Below, piece after piece: positions 28,294-36,037 of a DNA stretch of 64,000 nt (positions are counted from its first letter, which is position 1; each line of letters starts with the position of its first letter). The translations under genes and the position numbers were made by a program. The stretch comes from JBBDMX01 sp040878035 (GTDB lineage: Bacteria > Planctomycetota > Phycisphaerae > Phycisphaerales > Phycisphaeraceae), in NCBI GenBank assembly GCA_040878035.1, contig JBBDMX010000047.1, positions 48,317 through 112,316 on the forward strand, given 5' to 3'. The notes beneath the pieces were generated by a model, which was not told the origin of the DNA, made no database searches, and worked only from the letters and a program-made list of their open reading frames with translations.

Positions 28294-29067
28294 ATGACCA
28301 CCGCCGCCCAATCCAACTCCATGCACGACTTGATCCCCCTGGGGGCGCCGCTGATCAGCGTCTATGACGTGTCGAAGATATACAAACTCAAGCATGGCGA
28401 GGTGTACGCCTTGCGTGACGTGTCGCTGGAGATCTTCCGCGGCGAGTATTTGTCGATCATGGGGCCGTCGGGTTCGGGCAAGAGCACCTTGTTCAACATC
28501 GTGGGGGCATTGGATCGGCCCAGCAAGGGCGGCGTGAAGATCGGGCCCCTGGAACTGACGCGGCTTTCCTCCAGCCAGCTTGCTTTCGTGCGCTGCCACT
28601 ACATCGGGTACATCTTCCAGGCGTACAACCTGATCCCTTCGCTCACGGCGTTGCGCAACGTGGCCCTGCCGCGCGTCTTTGCCGGCGCCAGTGAGGAGGA
28701 AGCCGTGGCCGCCGCCACCAAGGTGCTCGAACAGGTCGGCCTGGGCCACCGCCTGGACCACCGCCCCGACGAGCTCTCCGGCGGGCAGCAGCAGCGCGTC
28801 GCCATCGCCCGCGCCCTGGTCAACGAACCAGCCATCCTCCTGGCGGACGAACCCACCGCCAACCTCGACTTCAAGACCGGCGGCGAGGTCATCGACATCC
28901 TCAAGGGCCTGTCCGTCCAGACCGGCGTCACCGTCATCACCGCCACCCACGACCACAAAATGCTGGCCAACTCCGACCGCGTCCTGTGGATCAAGGACGG
29001 CCAGGTCGACCGCCTCCAGCGCCGCGAGGAACTGGACATCCAGGAAGGCGAACTGACGGCGCATTGA
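28294..29067 (+). CDS. Second MacB/LolD-type ABC transporter ATP-binding protein
   Basis: A 257-residue ATPase starting at the ATG at 28294. Walker A MGPSGSGKST, Q-loop IGYIFQAYNLIPS, signature LSGGQQQRVAIARAL, Walker B ILLADEPTANLD and H-loop ATHDH are all intact. It is clearly related to the ATPase at 19878 (both have YIFQ-YNLI and the same size) and may come from a duplication. It closes the cluster. Having two ATPases fits two FtsX-type permease units, the one at 18370 and the C-terminal half of the fusion. The ATG at 28321 is an alternative start. Confidence 0.92.
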   Translation: MTTAAQSNSMHDLIPLGAPLISVYDVSKIYKLKHGEVYALRDVSLEIFRGEYLSIMGPSGSGKSTLFNIVGALDRPSKGGVKIGPLELTRLSSSQLAFVRCHYIGYIFQAYNLIPSLTALRNVALPRVFAGASEEEAVAAATKVLEQVGLGHRLDHRPDELSGGQQQRVAIARALVNEPAILLADEPTANLDFKTGGEVIDILKGLSVQTGVTVITATHDHKMLANSDRVLWIKDGQVDRLQRREELDIQEGELTAH

Positions 29068-29146
29068 ATCGTATGAGGCCTGCCAAGTTGTCTGGGGGGC
29101 AGGGCTCCAGGGGGCCGGCACTCCTGAAACGAGAGGGTGACGCGCG

Positions 29147-31234
29147 ATGGAGAGCAACCAGCCTGGCCGCTGGTCCCTGCCCAGGCGTTGCGCTGAGCAT
29201 CGCGTGCGCCTGGCGCTATCACTGTTGCTGGTGCTGGTCGTGCCGGTGGGGTACATGACCTATCAGGTCCTGCGCAATCCGGCGATCAAGTTTCTGCCGC
29301 CGACCTGGCGGGGGAGTTGGGTGGTGCTGGACGATGGTCGGAACGCCGATCACTGGGCCGCGGCCGCAGCGGAGTCGGTGGTGTTCGAGTGTCGGGTGCC
29401 GCGCTGGGACTTGCCCCAGGACGTGACGCTGGAGGCAAGCGCCTTTGGGCAAATGAGGGTGACGCTCAATGGTCAGCCCGTGGCCCCCGTGGCGCCGGTT
29501 ACCAACTGGAAGCAGACGGCGCGCTTTGGTTTGACTGCGGACCTTCAGGAAGGCGTCAATGTTCTGCGCGTGGACGTGACCAACCGCCACGCCGCGCCGG
29601 CGCTACTGGTCAGGGCGCCGGCGGCCTGGCGCACGCCGGGGCCGTGGACGGCGGCGCCGGCCGTCGATCCGGTCGCGCCGGTCGCTGCCACCGCCGGCCT
29701 GCTCCCGGTCGTTTGCCCCGGCGCCTGGCCGGCGCATCCGGGGCCGTTGCAGACCTCGGCCGCTTACCCCTGGTTGCGCTGGCTCGTTATCGCGTGGATT
29801 GCCGGCAACCTGGGCGTAGGCGCCTGGGTGCTCCTCGCGACGGTCCGGACCCCGCCCAGGCCCCCGGACCGGCGGCAAGCCGACCCGCGCCCCGGCGCCG
29901 CTCATAAGCTGTGCCTGGCCGCCATCCTGCTGGGGGCGCTGGCGCTGAATCTCAGCAACGCCTGGCACCTGGAGCCCACGCGCGGCCCCGACGCCCACGG
30001 GCACGTTCAGCATGTTCAGCAAGTGGCGCGCACCGGTCGCGTGGCCCTGGCGACCGACGGCTGGCAGGCCTACCACCCCCCGCTGTATTACTTCACCGCG
30101 GCCGGGGTCTATCGTCTGGGCGGCGGCGACCGCGCCGCCAGCGCAGCCCTCAAGGGCGTGCAAGGTCTTGGCGTCCTGGCGGGCGCGGCGTTGAGTGCCT
30201 TGGCCTGGCTCCTGGTCCGCCAACGGCATCGGCATGACCCAACCGCGGCGCTGGTCGCAGCGCTCTGGGCCGCCTTTCTGCCGGCCATGCTCGGCGCCAT
30301 TCCCTTGGTGAACAACGAAATCTTCGCGGCCCTGGTGACCGCCGCCGCATTCCTGCTGCTGTTGCACTACGCGGGTGCCGCCGACGCTGAGCGGGCGACG
30401 GGCGGGCCACCTGCGGCCGCACCCGTGCCGCTTCCGCCGCGCCGCGCCGTGATCCTGGGCTTGGCCATCGGCGTGGCACTGCTGAGCAAATTCTCCGCCG
30501 CCCTGCTGCTGGGTCCGGTCGTGCTGCTGTTGCTCCCGCCGCTGCTGTTGGCGCCGTCGCGAAGATACCTGACGCCGCTGGCGCTTTGCCTGGCCGCCGT
30601 GCTGCTGGTCTGCGGATGGTACTACCTCCGCAATGTCATCCACTTCGGCACGCCCTTCTACGGCAACTGGCAGGCCGATCCCGACGATCAGCTTCCGGCC
30701 TATCGCTGGTTTGGCTTCTATGCCCGCTTCGGCCATGTCTTTTTCATCCACCCCGATGACGCCCAATGGCGCAGTTGGTGGGATGGCCTGTATGCCAGCT
30801 TCTGGACCGGCGAGCGCATGGTCTACTTCTCGGCCTGGATGACCCGTTCGCTGGCCATGCTCAGCCTCATCCTGCTGCTGGGCCTGCCCCTGACGATCGC
30901 GATGGTCCTGGGACTGCTGCACAGCCTGCGCCGCGTCATGACGCCGGGGGATGGTCGGTGCGGCGTGAACCGGACCGCCGACCTGCTGCTGGTCGCGTTC
31001 ACGATCTGGACCGTGCTGGCGCTGGTGTGGTTCTCGATCCGTGTCCCCGCCAACGGCACCGTCACCGCGCGCTATCTGCTCTATCTCACGCCCGCCCTGG
31101 CGGTCTTTCTGGCGCGCGGCCGCGAACTGTTTCACCGCACCGCACCGGCCTTGCGCCTCCTTCTGGATCTGGACCTGGGCTTGTTAGTGCTGGCAGTCAT
31201 CAGTGTTTATCACATTGGCATACTACAGGGGTGA
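29147..31234 (+). CDS. GT39-like membrane glycosyltransferase with an extra beta-sandwich domain
   Basis: A 695-residue protein. After one membrane segment (LALSLLLVLVVPVGYMTYQV) comes an exported domain of about 120 residues with the look of a galactose-binding beta-sandwich (VTLEASAFGQMRVTLNGQPV, then EGVNVLRVDVTN). About ten membrane segments follow. The block PDAHGHVQHVQQVARTGRVA, then GWQAYHPPLYYFTAAGVY is the signature region of lipid-linked sugar transferases of the PMT/GT39 type, with Asp as the probable catalytic acid. Such enzymes move a sugar from a polyprenyl phosphate to a protein or glycan at the outer face. The next glycosyltransferase gene starts 6 bp later. Confidence 0.75.
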   Translation: MESNQPGRWSLPRRCAEHRVRLALSLLLVLVVPVGYMTYQVLRNPAIKFLPPTWRGSWVVLDDGRNADHWAAAAAESVVFECRVPRWDLPQDVTLEASAFGQMRVTLNGQPVAPVAPVTNWKQTARFGLTADLQEGVNVLRVDVTNRHAAPALLVRAPAAWRTPGPWTAAPAVDPVAPVAATAGLLPVVCPGAWPAHPGPLQTSAAYPWLRWLVIAWIAGNLGVGAWVLLATVRTPPRPPDRRQADPRPGAAHKLCLAAILLGALALNLSNAWHLEPTRGPDAHGHVQHVQQVARTGRVALATDGWQAYHPPLYYFTAAGVYRLGGGDRAASAALKGVQGLGVLAGAALSALAWLLVRQRHRHDPTAALVAALWAAFLPAMLGAIPLVNNEIFAALVTAAAFLLLLHYAGAADAERATGGPPAAAPVPLPPRRAVILGLAIGVALLSKFSAALLLGPVVLLLLPPLLLAPSRRYLTPLALCLAAVLLVCGWYYLRNVIHFGTPFYGNWQADPDDQLPAYRWFGFYARFGHVFFIHPDDAQWRSWWDGLYASFWTGERMVYFSAWMTRSLAMLSLILLLGLPLTIAMVLGLLHSLRRVMTPGDGRCGVNRTADLLLVAFTIWTVLALVWFSIRVPANGTVTARYLLYLTPALAVFLARGRELFHRTAPALRLLLDLDLGLLVLAVISVYHIGILQG

Positions 31235-31240
31235 GGACTC

Positions 31241-32431
31241 ATGGCCTGGGCCTTCTCCCGTCCCATCGCTTCGACTCCCGGGCAAGTCGCATTGGACGCC
31301 GCCGCCGCGGACGTTGTTATGCCGCTTCCCCCGATCTTGACGGTCACCTCGGACAACTACCTGCCCTGCACGCGCCTGCTGCTGGAATCGCTGCGCGTCT
31401 GGCATGCAGAGACGGCGGTCACCGTCTATGCCCTGGAGCGCGGCTGGACGCCGCGGCACACCGCGCAGATTGAGGATGCCCACACGCGCGTGCGAGTCCT
31501 TGCCGAACCCGAGGCGCGCCATCGCCAGGGCGGGGCGGCGGGCAACTACGCCGTGTGGAAGATCGATGTCTTTGCCATGCAGACGCAGCCCTTTCTCTTC
31601 CTCGACAGCGACATCCTGGTGCTGGCGCCCCTGCTGCGCGTGGCCGCCCTGTTGCGTCGCGACGGCTGGTTCTCCGTACAGGAAGGCACTCCGCTGAGCA
31701 GCTACTACCAGGGGCTGATAACCCGCCTGATGTCGCTGCCCCCCGCCGCCGCCGCCCTGCGCTCGTTCAACACCGGCGTGCTGGCCTGCGACCCGTGCCG
31801 CCACCAGGCGCTCTTTGGCCTGGCGCGCGACTGGGGTCGGCAGGTCTCGGGCATGTACCTGGGTGATCAGGGCCTGCTTAATCTGGCCTGGTATCAGCTC
31901 TACGGCCTGATGCCGCCACCGGGCACCCCGCGCTTCAACGGCGGGTGGGGCGGCGACGACCGGGTCGACCTGTCGCAAGTCATCCTGCACTTCGCTCGGC
32001 CCAACTACCCGCCCCCCGGCGGCGGGAAGCTTCTCGACCAGCAACGCATCTGGCGGGCCTGGCCCAAAGGCGTCCCACTCCTGGACCTGACCGACACCGA
32101 CTTCTGGCGCCGCAGCCTGCCGCATCCCTGGCAGTGGCTCAATCAGTGCACCCTGCCGCGCCACCGACGCTTTGTCCGGCAAATGCGCGCCGCCAGCCTG
32201 GCGCTGCGCGGCTGCGAGCACTTGCTGATTGCCGATCGCTATCAGGCCTACCTGCTGCACCCCAAGGTCCTGGCGGAGGTCGCCAGCTTCTGGGCCCGCA
32301 GCCGGCACCTGTTTGTGGGCCTGCCCCATCGCCCGACCTTCAACCTCAACTCGCATGGCCAACTCACCTCGGCCTGGGCGCGGCGCTGGCCGCGCCTGCG
32401 CAGTACGCTGCGCGCCCATCTGCCGATTTGA
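31241..32431 (+). CDS. GT8-like nucleotide-sugar glycosyltransferase
   Basis: A 396-residue soluble protein with a TGAGGA ribosome binding site 4 bp before its ATG. Sequence VTSDNYLPCTRLLLESLRV is the start of a GT-A fold, and FLFLDSDILVLAPL contains the metal-binding DxD. FNTGVLACDP and YLGDQGLLNLAWYQ are also typical of GT8-like retaining transferases. It follows the GT39-like gene by 6 bp and probably works in the same glycan pathway, using a nucleotide sugar in the cytoplasm. Donor and acceptor cannot be read from the sequence. The last 130 residues are Arg/His-rich and not recognised. Confidence 0.75.
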   Translation: MAWAFSRPIASTPGQVALDAAAADVVMPLPPILTVTSDNYLPCTRLLLESLRVWHAETAVTVYALERGWTPRHTAQIEDAHTRVRVLAEPEARHRQGGAAGNYAVWKIDVFAMQTQPFLFLDSDILVLAPLLRVAALLRRDGWFSVQEGTPLSSYYQGLITRLMSLPPAAAALRSFNTGVLACDPCRHQALFGLARDWGRQVSGMYLGDQGLLNLAWYQLYGLMPPPGTPRFNGGWGGDDRVDLSQVILHFARPNYPPPGGGKLLDQQRIWRAWPKGVPLLDLTDTDFWRRSLPHPWQWLNQCTLPRHRRFVRQMRAASLALRGCEHLLIADRYQAYLLHPKVLAEVASFWARSRHLFVGLPHRPTFNLNSHGQLTSAWARRWPRLRSTLRAHLPI

Positions 32432-32448
32432 CCCTGTGCGCGGGAGCC

Positions 32449-32832
32449 TCAAGGGCGCCATGTGCCCGTGCAGCCGGGCGCTTCGCCCACGGCGACGCTG
32501 AGCAGGGTCACTTCGCGCGGCAGTGATGGCGCCACTTCCCGGGCAATCCACCAAGCCACGCGCTCGGCGGTGGGGTTGACCGCCAGGCCGCCGTTGGGGC
32601 CGGCGAAGGGGGCGATGTCATTGAGATGGCGGTTGTTGGCCTTGGCCAGCGTCGCGTCCAGCGACTTCTCCAGGTCGTGGAAGTCCATCACCGTCTCGAT
32701 GCCGTCGAGTTGCGAAGCGCCCACGGTGACCAGCACCGACCAGTTGTGGCCGTGCACCGGTTCGAGGCTGCCGTCAGGCAGGCGGATGGCGTGGGCGGCG
32801 GCAAAGACGCGGGTGACGCTGATTTCGTACAT
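32449..32832 (-). CDS. 6-pyruvoyl-tetrahydropterin synthase family protein, PTPS-III-like
   Basis: A 127-residue enzyme of the QueD/PTPS fold. Zinc ligands are His14 (VFAAAHAI), His27 and His29 (EPVHGHNW). QueD proteins have Cys four residues before HGH; here that position is Leu, while Glu24 gives the ExxHGH pattern reported for PTPS-III, which makes 6-hydroxymethyl-dihydropterin for folate in place of FolB. VNPTAERVAWWIAREV is the conserved C-terminal helix. It is convergent with the GT8-like gene (17 bp apart) and not in an operon with queuosine genes. Assignment to folate rather than queuosine is an inference from this one motif. Confidence 0.85.
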   Translation of the reverse strand: MYEISVTRVFAAAHAIRLPDGSLEPVHGHNWSVLVTVGASQLDGIETVMDFHDLEKSLDATLAKANNRHLNDIAPFAGPNGGLAVNPTAERVAWWIAREVAPSLPREVTLLSVAVGEAPGCTGTWRP

Positions 32833-32942
32833 GGTGGGCCTTTCCGATGATGATATCGGCGATCAACGAGTTTACTGAATGCTGACACGCCGAGGTCGCC
32901 CCCGGAAAGACGGCCCGGCTCGCTGCTGCTATTCTCTTGCCC

Positions 32943-34037
32943 ATGGCCCTGCCCGTCACATTGCGACAACTGAGCAAGCACTTCGGCAAGACCGTGGCCG
33001 TCGATGGCATCGACCTGGACATCCCGGCTGGTTCGCTCTTCTTCCTGCTGGGGCCCAGCGGCTGCGGCAAGACGACGCTTCTGCGCATGCTCGCGGGCTT
33101 CACCGACCCGACTGCGGGGCAGATTCTCTTTGGCGATCGCCAGGTGACGCACCTGCCGCCCCACAAGCGCAACACCGGCATGTGCTTTCAGAGCTACGCG
33201 CTTTGGCCGCACATGACCGTGGCGCAGAACGTCGCCTTCGGGCTCAACGTCCGCAAGGTGGGCGGTGTGGAAAAAGAACGTCGGGTGGCCCAAGCCCTGG
33301 CGATGGTGCAGATGGATCCTTACGCCGGCCGCAAGCCCAATGAGTTGTCCGGGGGCCAGCAACAGCGCGTGGCGCTGGCGCGGGCGCTGGTCATCGAGCC
33401 CGACGTGCTGCTGCTCGATGAGCCCTTGTCGAACCTCGACGCCAAACTGCGCCTGGAGATGCGCAGTCAGATCAGGAGGATCTGCAAGGCCGCCAACATC
33501 ACCGCGGTGTACGTGACGCACGATCAGAAGGAAGCGTTGTCGATGGCCGATGCGATGGCGGTGCTGCGCGACGGCAAGGTGATCCAGGTGGGCGCGCCGC
33601 GCCAGTTGTACAACCGTCCGGTCAATCGTTTCGTCGCCGACTTCCTGGGCGAAACCAACTTCGTCACGGCGACTATCGCCGGGCGTCAGGACGGGCAGGT
33701 GGTGCTGGAAACCCCTTGCGGCAAGCTGTTTGCGCGCGTGTTCCCTGCCGACTTGAACGACGCCGACAAGGTCATCTGCTCGATGCGTCCTGAGTCGATC
33801 AGGGTGCTGGATCATCAGCATCGGCCCGCCGAGCCATCGCCCAACACGTTCGCGGCGCGGCGCCTCGACACGATCTACCTCGGCGAGACGGCACAGCACC
33901 GCTTGCTCTTGCCGGGCGATGTGGTGATCAAAGTCTTCGAGCTCAACCCGCCTATGGAGGCGCCACACGATAGCGCCGAGAGCGACGTGATGCACGTCGC
34001 CATCGCGCCGCGCGACGTGGTCGTGCTGCGCGATTGA
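32943..34037 (+). CDS. MalK/UgpC-type ABC transporter ATP-binding protein without a nearby permease
   Basis: A 364-residue ATPase with an N-terminal nucleotide-binding domain and a C-terminal TOBE-type domain of about 120 residues. Walker A is LGPSGCGKTTLLRML, the Q-loop lies in GMCFQSYALWPHM, the signature is LSGGQQQRVALARAL, Walker B is VLLLDEPLSNLD and the H-loop is YVTHDQKEAL. This architecture belongs to importers of sugars, glycerol phosphate, iron or polyamines. No binding protein or permease lies on either side, so it may serve several transporters in the manner of MsmX, or pair with genes elsewhere. The start is the ATG at 32943. Confidence 0.9.
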   Translation: MALPVTLRQLSKHFGKTVAVDGIDLDIPAGSLFFLLGPSGCGKTTLLRMLAGFTDPTAGQILFGDRQVTHLPPHKRNTGMCFQSYALWPHMTVAQNVAFGLNVRKVGGVEKERRVAQALAMVQMDPYAGRKPNELSGGQQQRVALARALVIEPDVLLLDEPLSNLDAKLRLEMRSQIRRICKAANITAVYVTHDQKEALSMADAMAVLRDGKVIQVGAPRQLYNRPVNRFVADFLGETNFVTATIAGRQDGQVVLETPCGKLFARVFPADLNDADKVICSMRPESIRVLDHQHRPAEPSPNTFAARRLDTIYLGETAQHRLLLPGDVVIKVFELNPPMEAPHDSAESDVMHVAIAPRDVVVLRD

Positions 34038-34171
34038 GGGCAAGTTGGATCGCGCCGGCGCGCGTCATCGGCCACGTCGGCGCGTCCTGGCGGCGCTTCC
34101 AAGGCGCGATGATCCTCAAGGCGCAAGCGAAGTTGTGCCGATAAATTTGTCACAACAGTTGCAGATTGCTA

Positions 34172-34201
34172 TTGACAGGATTTTCATTGTCAAGGTAAAG
34201 T
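34172..34201 (+). promoter_or_regulatory. Probable sigma-70-type promoter of the lysine-rich peptide gene
   Basis: TTGACA at 34172-34177 is a perfect -35 box. TAAAGT at 34196-34201 is a fair -10 box, with an 18-bp spacer. The surrounding 70 bp are strikingly AT-rich for this genome. The coding start lies 36 bp downstream. Confidence 0.6.
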
Positions 34202-34236
34202 CTGCATAAGCTCCGATGGCGATGAAAGGAAAAGCC

Positions 34237-34308
34237 ATGGCAAAGAAAGCCGCGAAGAAGAAGGCCGCCAAGAAGACCGCCAAGAAAAAGACGGCCAAGA
34301 AGAAGTAA
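34237..34308 (+). CDS. Tiny lysine/alanine-rich basic peptide
   Basis: A 23-residue peptide, MAKKAAKKKAAKKTAKKK plus five more residues, made only of Met, Ala, Lys and Thr. AAAGGA at 34225-34230 is a good ribosome binding site 6 bp before the ATG. Upstream in-frame ATGs at 34216 and 34222 would add up to seven residues. The composition matches histone-H1-like or AlgP-like KAAK tails, so binding to DNA or RNA is plausible. It has its own promoter and is followed 150 bp later by a terminator. The region 34309-34460 can form hairpins (for example around 34379-34420), so a structured 3' RNA is possible. Confidence 0.65.
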   Translation: MAKKAAKKKAAKKTAKKKTAKKK

Positions 34309-34459
34309 GACGCGTTTCTGAATCGTTCGGAAGTCCGGCGGGTTTAGACCCGCGAATCGTTTCCCGATTCACTCACTCCGCTGATGATCGTCGCTCCGAA
34401 GTCTTGACGATTCAGCGGAAGCAAGAGCAACCCCCAAAAGCGCGCCACGGAGCAACTTG

Positions 34460-34503
34460 AACAAGAAGGGCGTTCCCGAACGGGACGCCTTTCTTGTTTT
34501 TTG
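34460..34503 (+). terminator. Strong Rho-independent terminator
   Basis: Arms AACAAGAAGGGCGTTCCCG and CGGGACGCCTTTCTTGTT pair over about 17 bp with one bulge and end in a T run (TTGTTTTTT). It terminates the lysine-rich peptide transcript, and on the other strand may also serve lpxB. Confidence 0.85.
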
Positions 34504-34505
34504 CA

Positions 34506-34591
34506 TCCAGCCGCTTACGCTTCGCGCTGATGTGCGACCAATCGTGCGCCTTGGCATGACCTGCCGCGGCGCGAAGCCGCAAGCGGCTGGA
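34506..34591. repeat. AGCCGCTTGCGGCTTCGCG family, copy at the lpxB 3' end
   Basis: Left arm CCAGCCGCTTACGCTTCGCG at 34507-34526, right arm at 34569-34590, inverted with one base missing on the left. It ends 10 bp before the lpxB stop codon, so it lies just downstream of lpxB. Confidence 0.9.
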
Positions 34592-34600
34592 TGAAAGTCG

Positions 34601-35785
34601 TCAATCCGCAGCGGCCTCGAGCAGCGCCAGGATCTTCTCCGCCGACTCCTGCGCGTAGTGCTTGTTGGCAAAGGTCTGGGCGATGTGCGCCAGCCGATCG
34701 GTCTGCTCCGCCCTGGATTGCGGCTGGGAAATCAGGCGGTCCATCTCGGCCACCAGCGGATCGACCTGGCGAAAATGCGGCACGTACTCGGGCACGGCCC
34801 GGCCCAGCCCCAGCGATTCGCTGATCAGATTGGGCAGCGTGAACGTCCGCGTGTGCACCAGCCAGCGCGCCAGCAGTTGCACGAGCAACTTGCTCGTGTT
34901 GTAGAACACCACCATCGGCTTGCGCTGGGCCACGATGTGCAGGGTCACCGTGCCGGACGTCGCCAGCACCACGTCGGCCCAGGCGATGACCGCTTCGGTC
35001 TGCCCGTGGCGCACGGTGACTGGGCCGATAGCTTGCTTCTGCTGCCGCGCGCGATCGATGACCGCGTTGACCTTTTCGGCGCCGCGCACATCGCGCGCCG
35101 AGACCACGGCCGCCAAACCCGGATGCCGCTGCTGCAATTGCGCAGTCACCTGGAGCATGGTGAGCAGGTTGGCGTCGATCTCCCCCATGCGCGAGCCGGG
35201 CAACAGCGCCAGCTTGACCGCGCCGGCCGGGGCATCGGCCAGCGGCGGCGGCGGCTGGTGAAGCTGCGGATCGAACACCGGATGCCCCACGAAGGTCGCC
35301 GGCATGTCGCGCGCGGCAAACCACTGCGCCTCAAACGGCAGCAGGCACAACACGTGGTCCGACAGACGGCGCAGCTTGCGGATGCGCCAAGGCGCCCAGG
35401 CCCAGAGCTGCGGCGCCACCAGATGCACGATGCGCGCCTGCGGCTGGCGGCGGCGCAACAGGGCGCAGATCGACCAGTTGGCGGCCGGGCTGTCCACCGG
35501 CACCAGCGCCGCGATGCGCCGGCCCTCGAGCCACTGCCCAAGCCGCCCCACGCGCTGATAGTGCGACACCGCCTGCGTGACCGTGCCCTGGAGCATCACG
35601 GCGTTGTCGGTGCTTGACTCGATCAACTCGGCGCCGGCGGCAGCCATGAGCGGACCGCCCAGCGCGTAGATGGTCAGATCCGGCCGCCGTCGCCGCAACT
35701 CCGCGATCACCGGCGCCGCGTGCTCGTCGCCGCTGGGCTCAAACGCGGTAAAGAGCAGGCCTGGGGCTGGGCTGGCAGTTGACAC
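34601..35785 (-). CDS. lpxB: Lipid-A-disaccharide synthase
   Basis: A 394-residue GT19 enzyme that joins UDP-diacylglucosamine and lipid X into the lipid A disaccharide at the inner face of the cytoplasmic membrane. Conserved blocks are LLFTAFEPSGDEHAAPVI, YALGGPLMAAAGAELI, ALVPVDSPAANWSI and HLVAPQLWAWAPWRIRKL, then FVGHPVFD, LLPGSRMGEI and the C-terminal NLISESLGLGRAVPEYV-type segment. The usual GE of the GExSGD motif is FE here. GTG 35785 gives the family length; upstream codons are not similar to the family. Its presence implies a lipopolysaccharide-type outer membrane. It is the last gene of a minus-strand envelope group. Confidence 0.92.
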   Translation of the reverse strand: MSTASPAPGLLFTAFEPSGDEHAAPVIAELRRRRPDLTIYALGGPLMAAAGAELIESSTDNAVMLQGTVTQAVSHYQRVGRLGQWLEGRRIAALVPVDSPAANWSICALLRRRQPQARIVHLVAPQLWAWAPWRIRKLRRLSDHVLCLLPFEAQWFAARDMPATFVGHPVFDPQLHQPPPPLADAPAGAVKLALLPGSRMGEIDANLLTMLQVTAQLQQRHPGLAAVVSARDVRGAEKVNAVIDRARQQKQAIGPVTVRHGQTEAVIAWADVVLATSGTVTLHIVAQRKPMVVFYNTSKLLVQLLARWLVHTRTFTLPNLISESLGLGRAVPEYVPHFRQVDPLVAEMDRLISQPQSRAEQTDRLAHIAQTFANKHYAQESAEKILALLEAAAD

Positions 35786-35901
35786 GATTGGTGCATCCTG
35801 TGACTGACAACCGCCGCACCGCAGGTGCACAAACCTGCGCCCTTCTCCAACCAGGGAGGGAGTATGATAGCAGCCTGATGCGCCGTGAATCATCGCAGGG
35901 C

Positions 35902-36030
35902 ATGGCCGTCCTGGATGGGGGACTCACCGAAGAACGAAGAAGGAAGAACGAGAAGAGCCCCAGGCGCGTTCGCCCGTTCCTCGTCCCTCGTTACTCGTTC
36001 TTCGCTTTCATCGGGCCAGGACGGCCGGAT
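35902..36030. repeat. Nested intergenic element with GAAGAAC heptads
   Basis: Outer arms ATGGCCGTCCTGG (35902-35914) and CCAGGACGGCCGGAT (36017-36030). Inside are heptads of GAAGAAC/GAAGAAG (35928-35956) and the inverted series GTTCCTCGTCCCTCGTTACT (35976 onward, to 36008). It lies between lpxB and the debranching enzyme gene, which stops 8 bp later. Confidence 0.85.
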
Positions 36031-36037
36031 GTTCACG

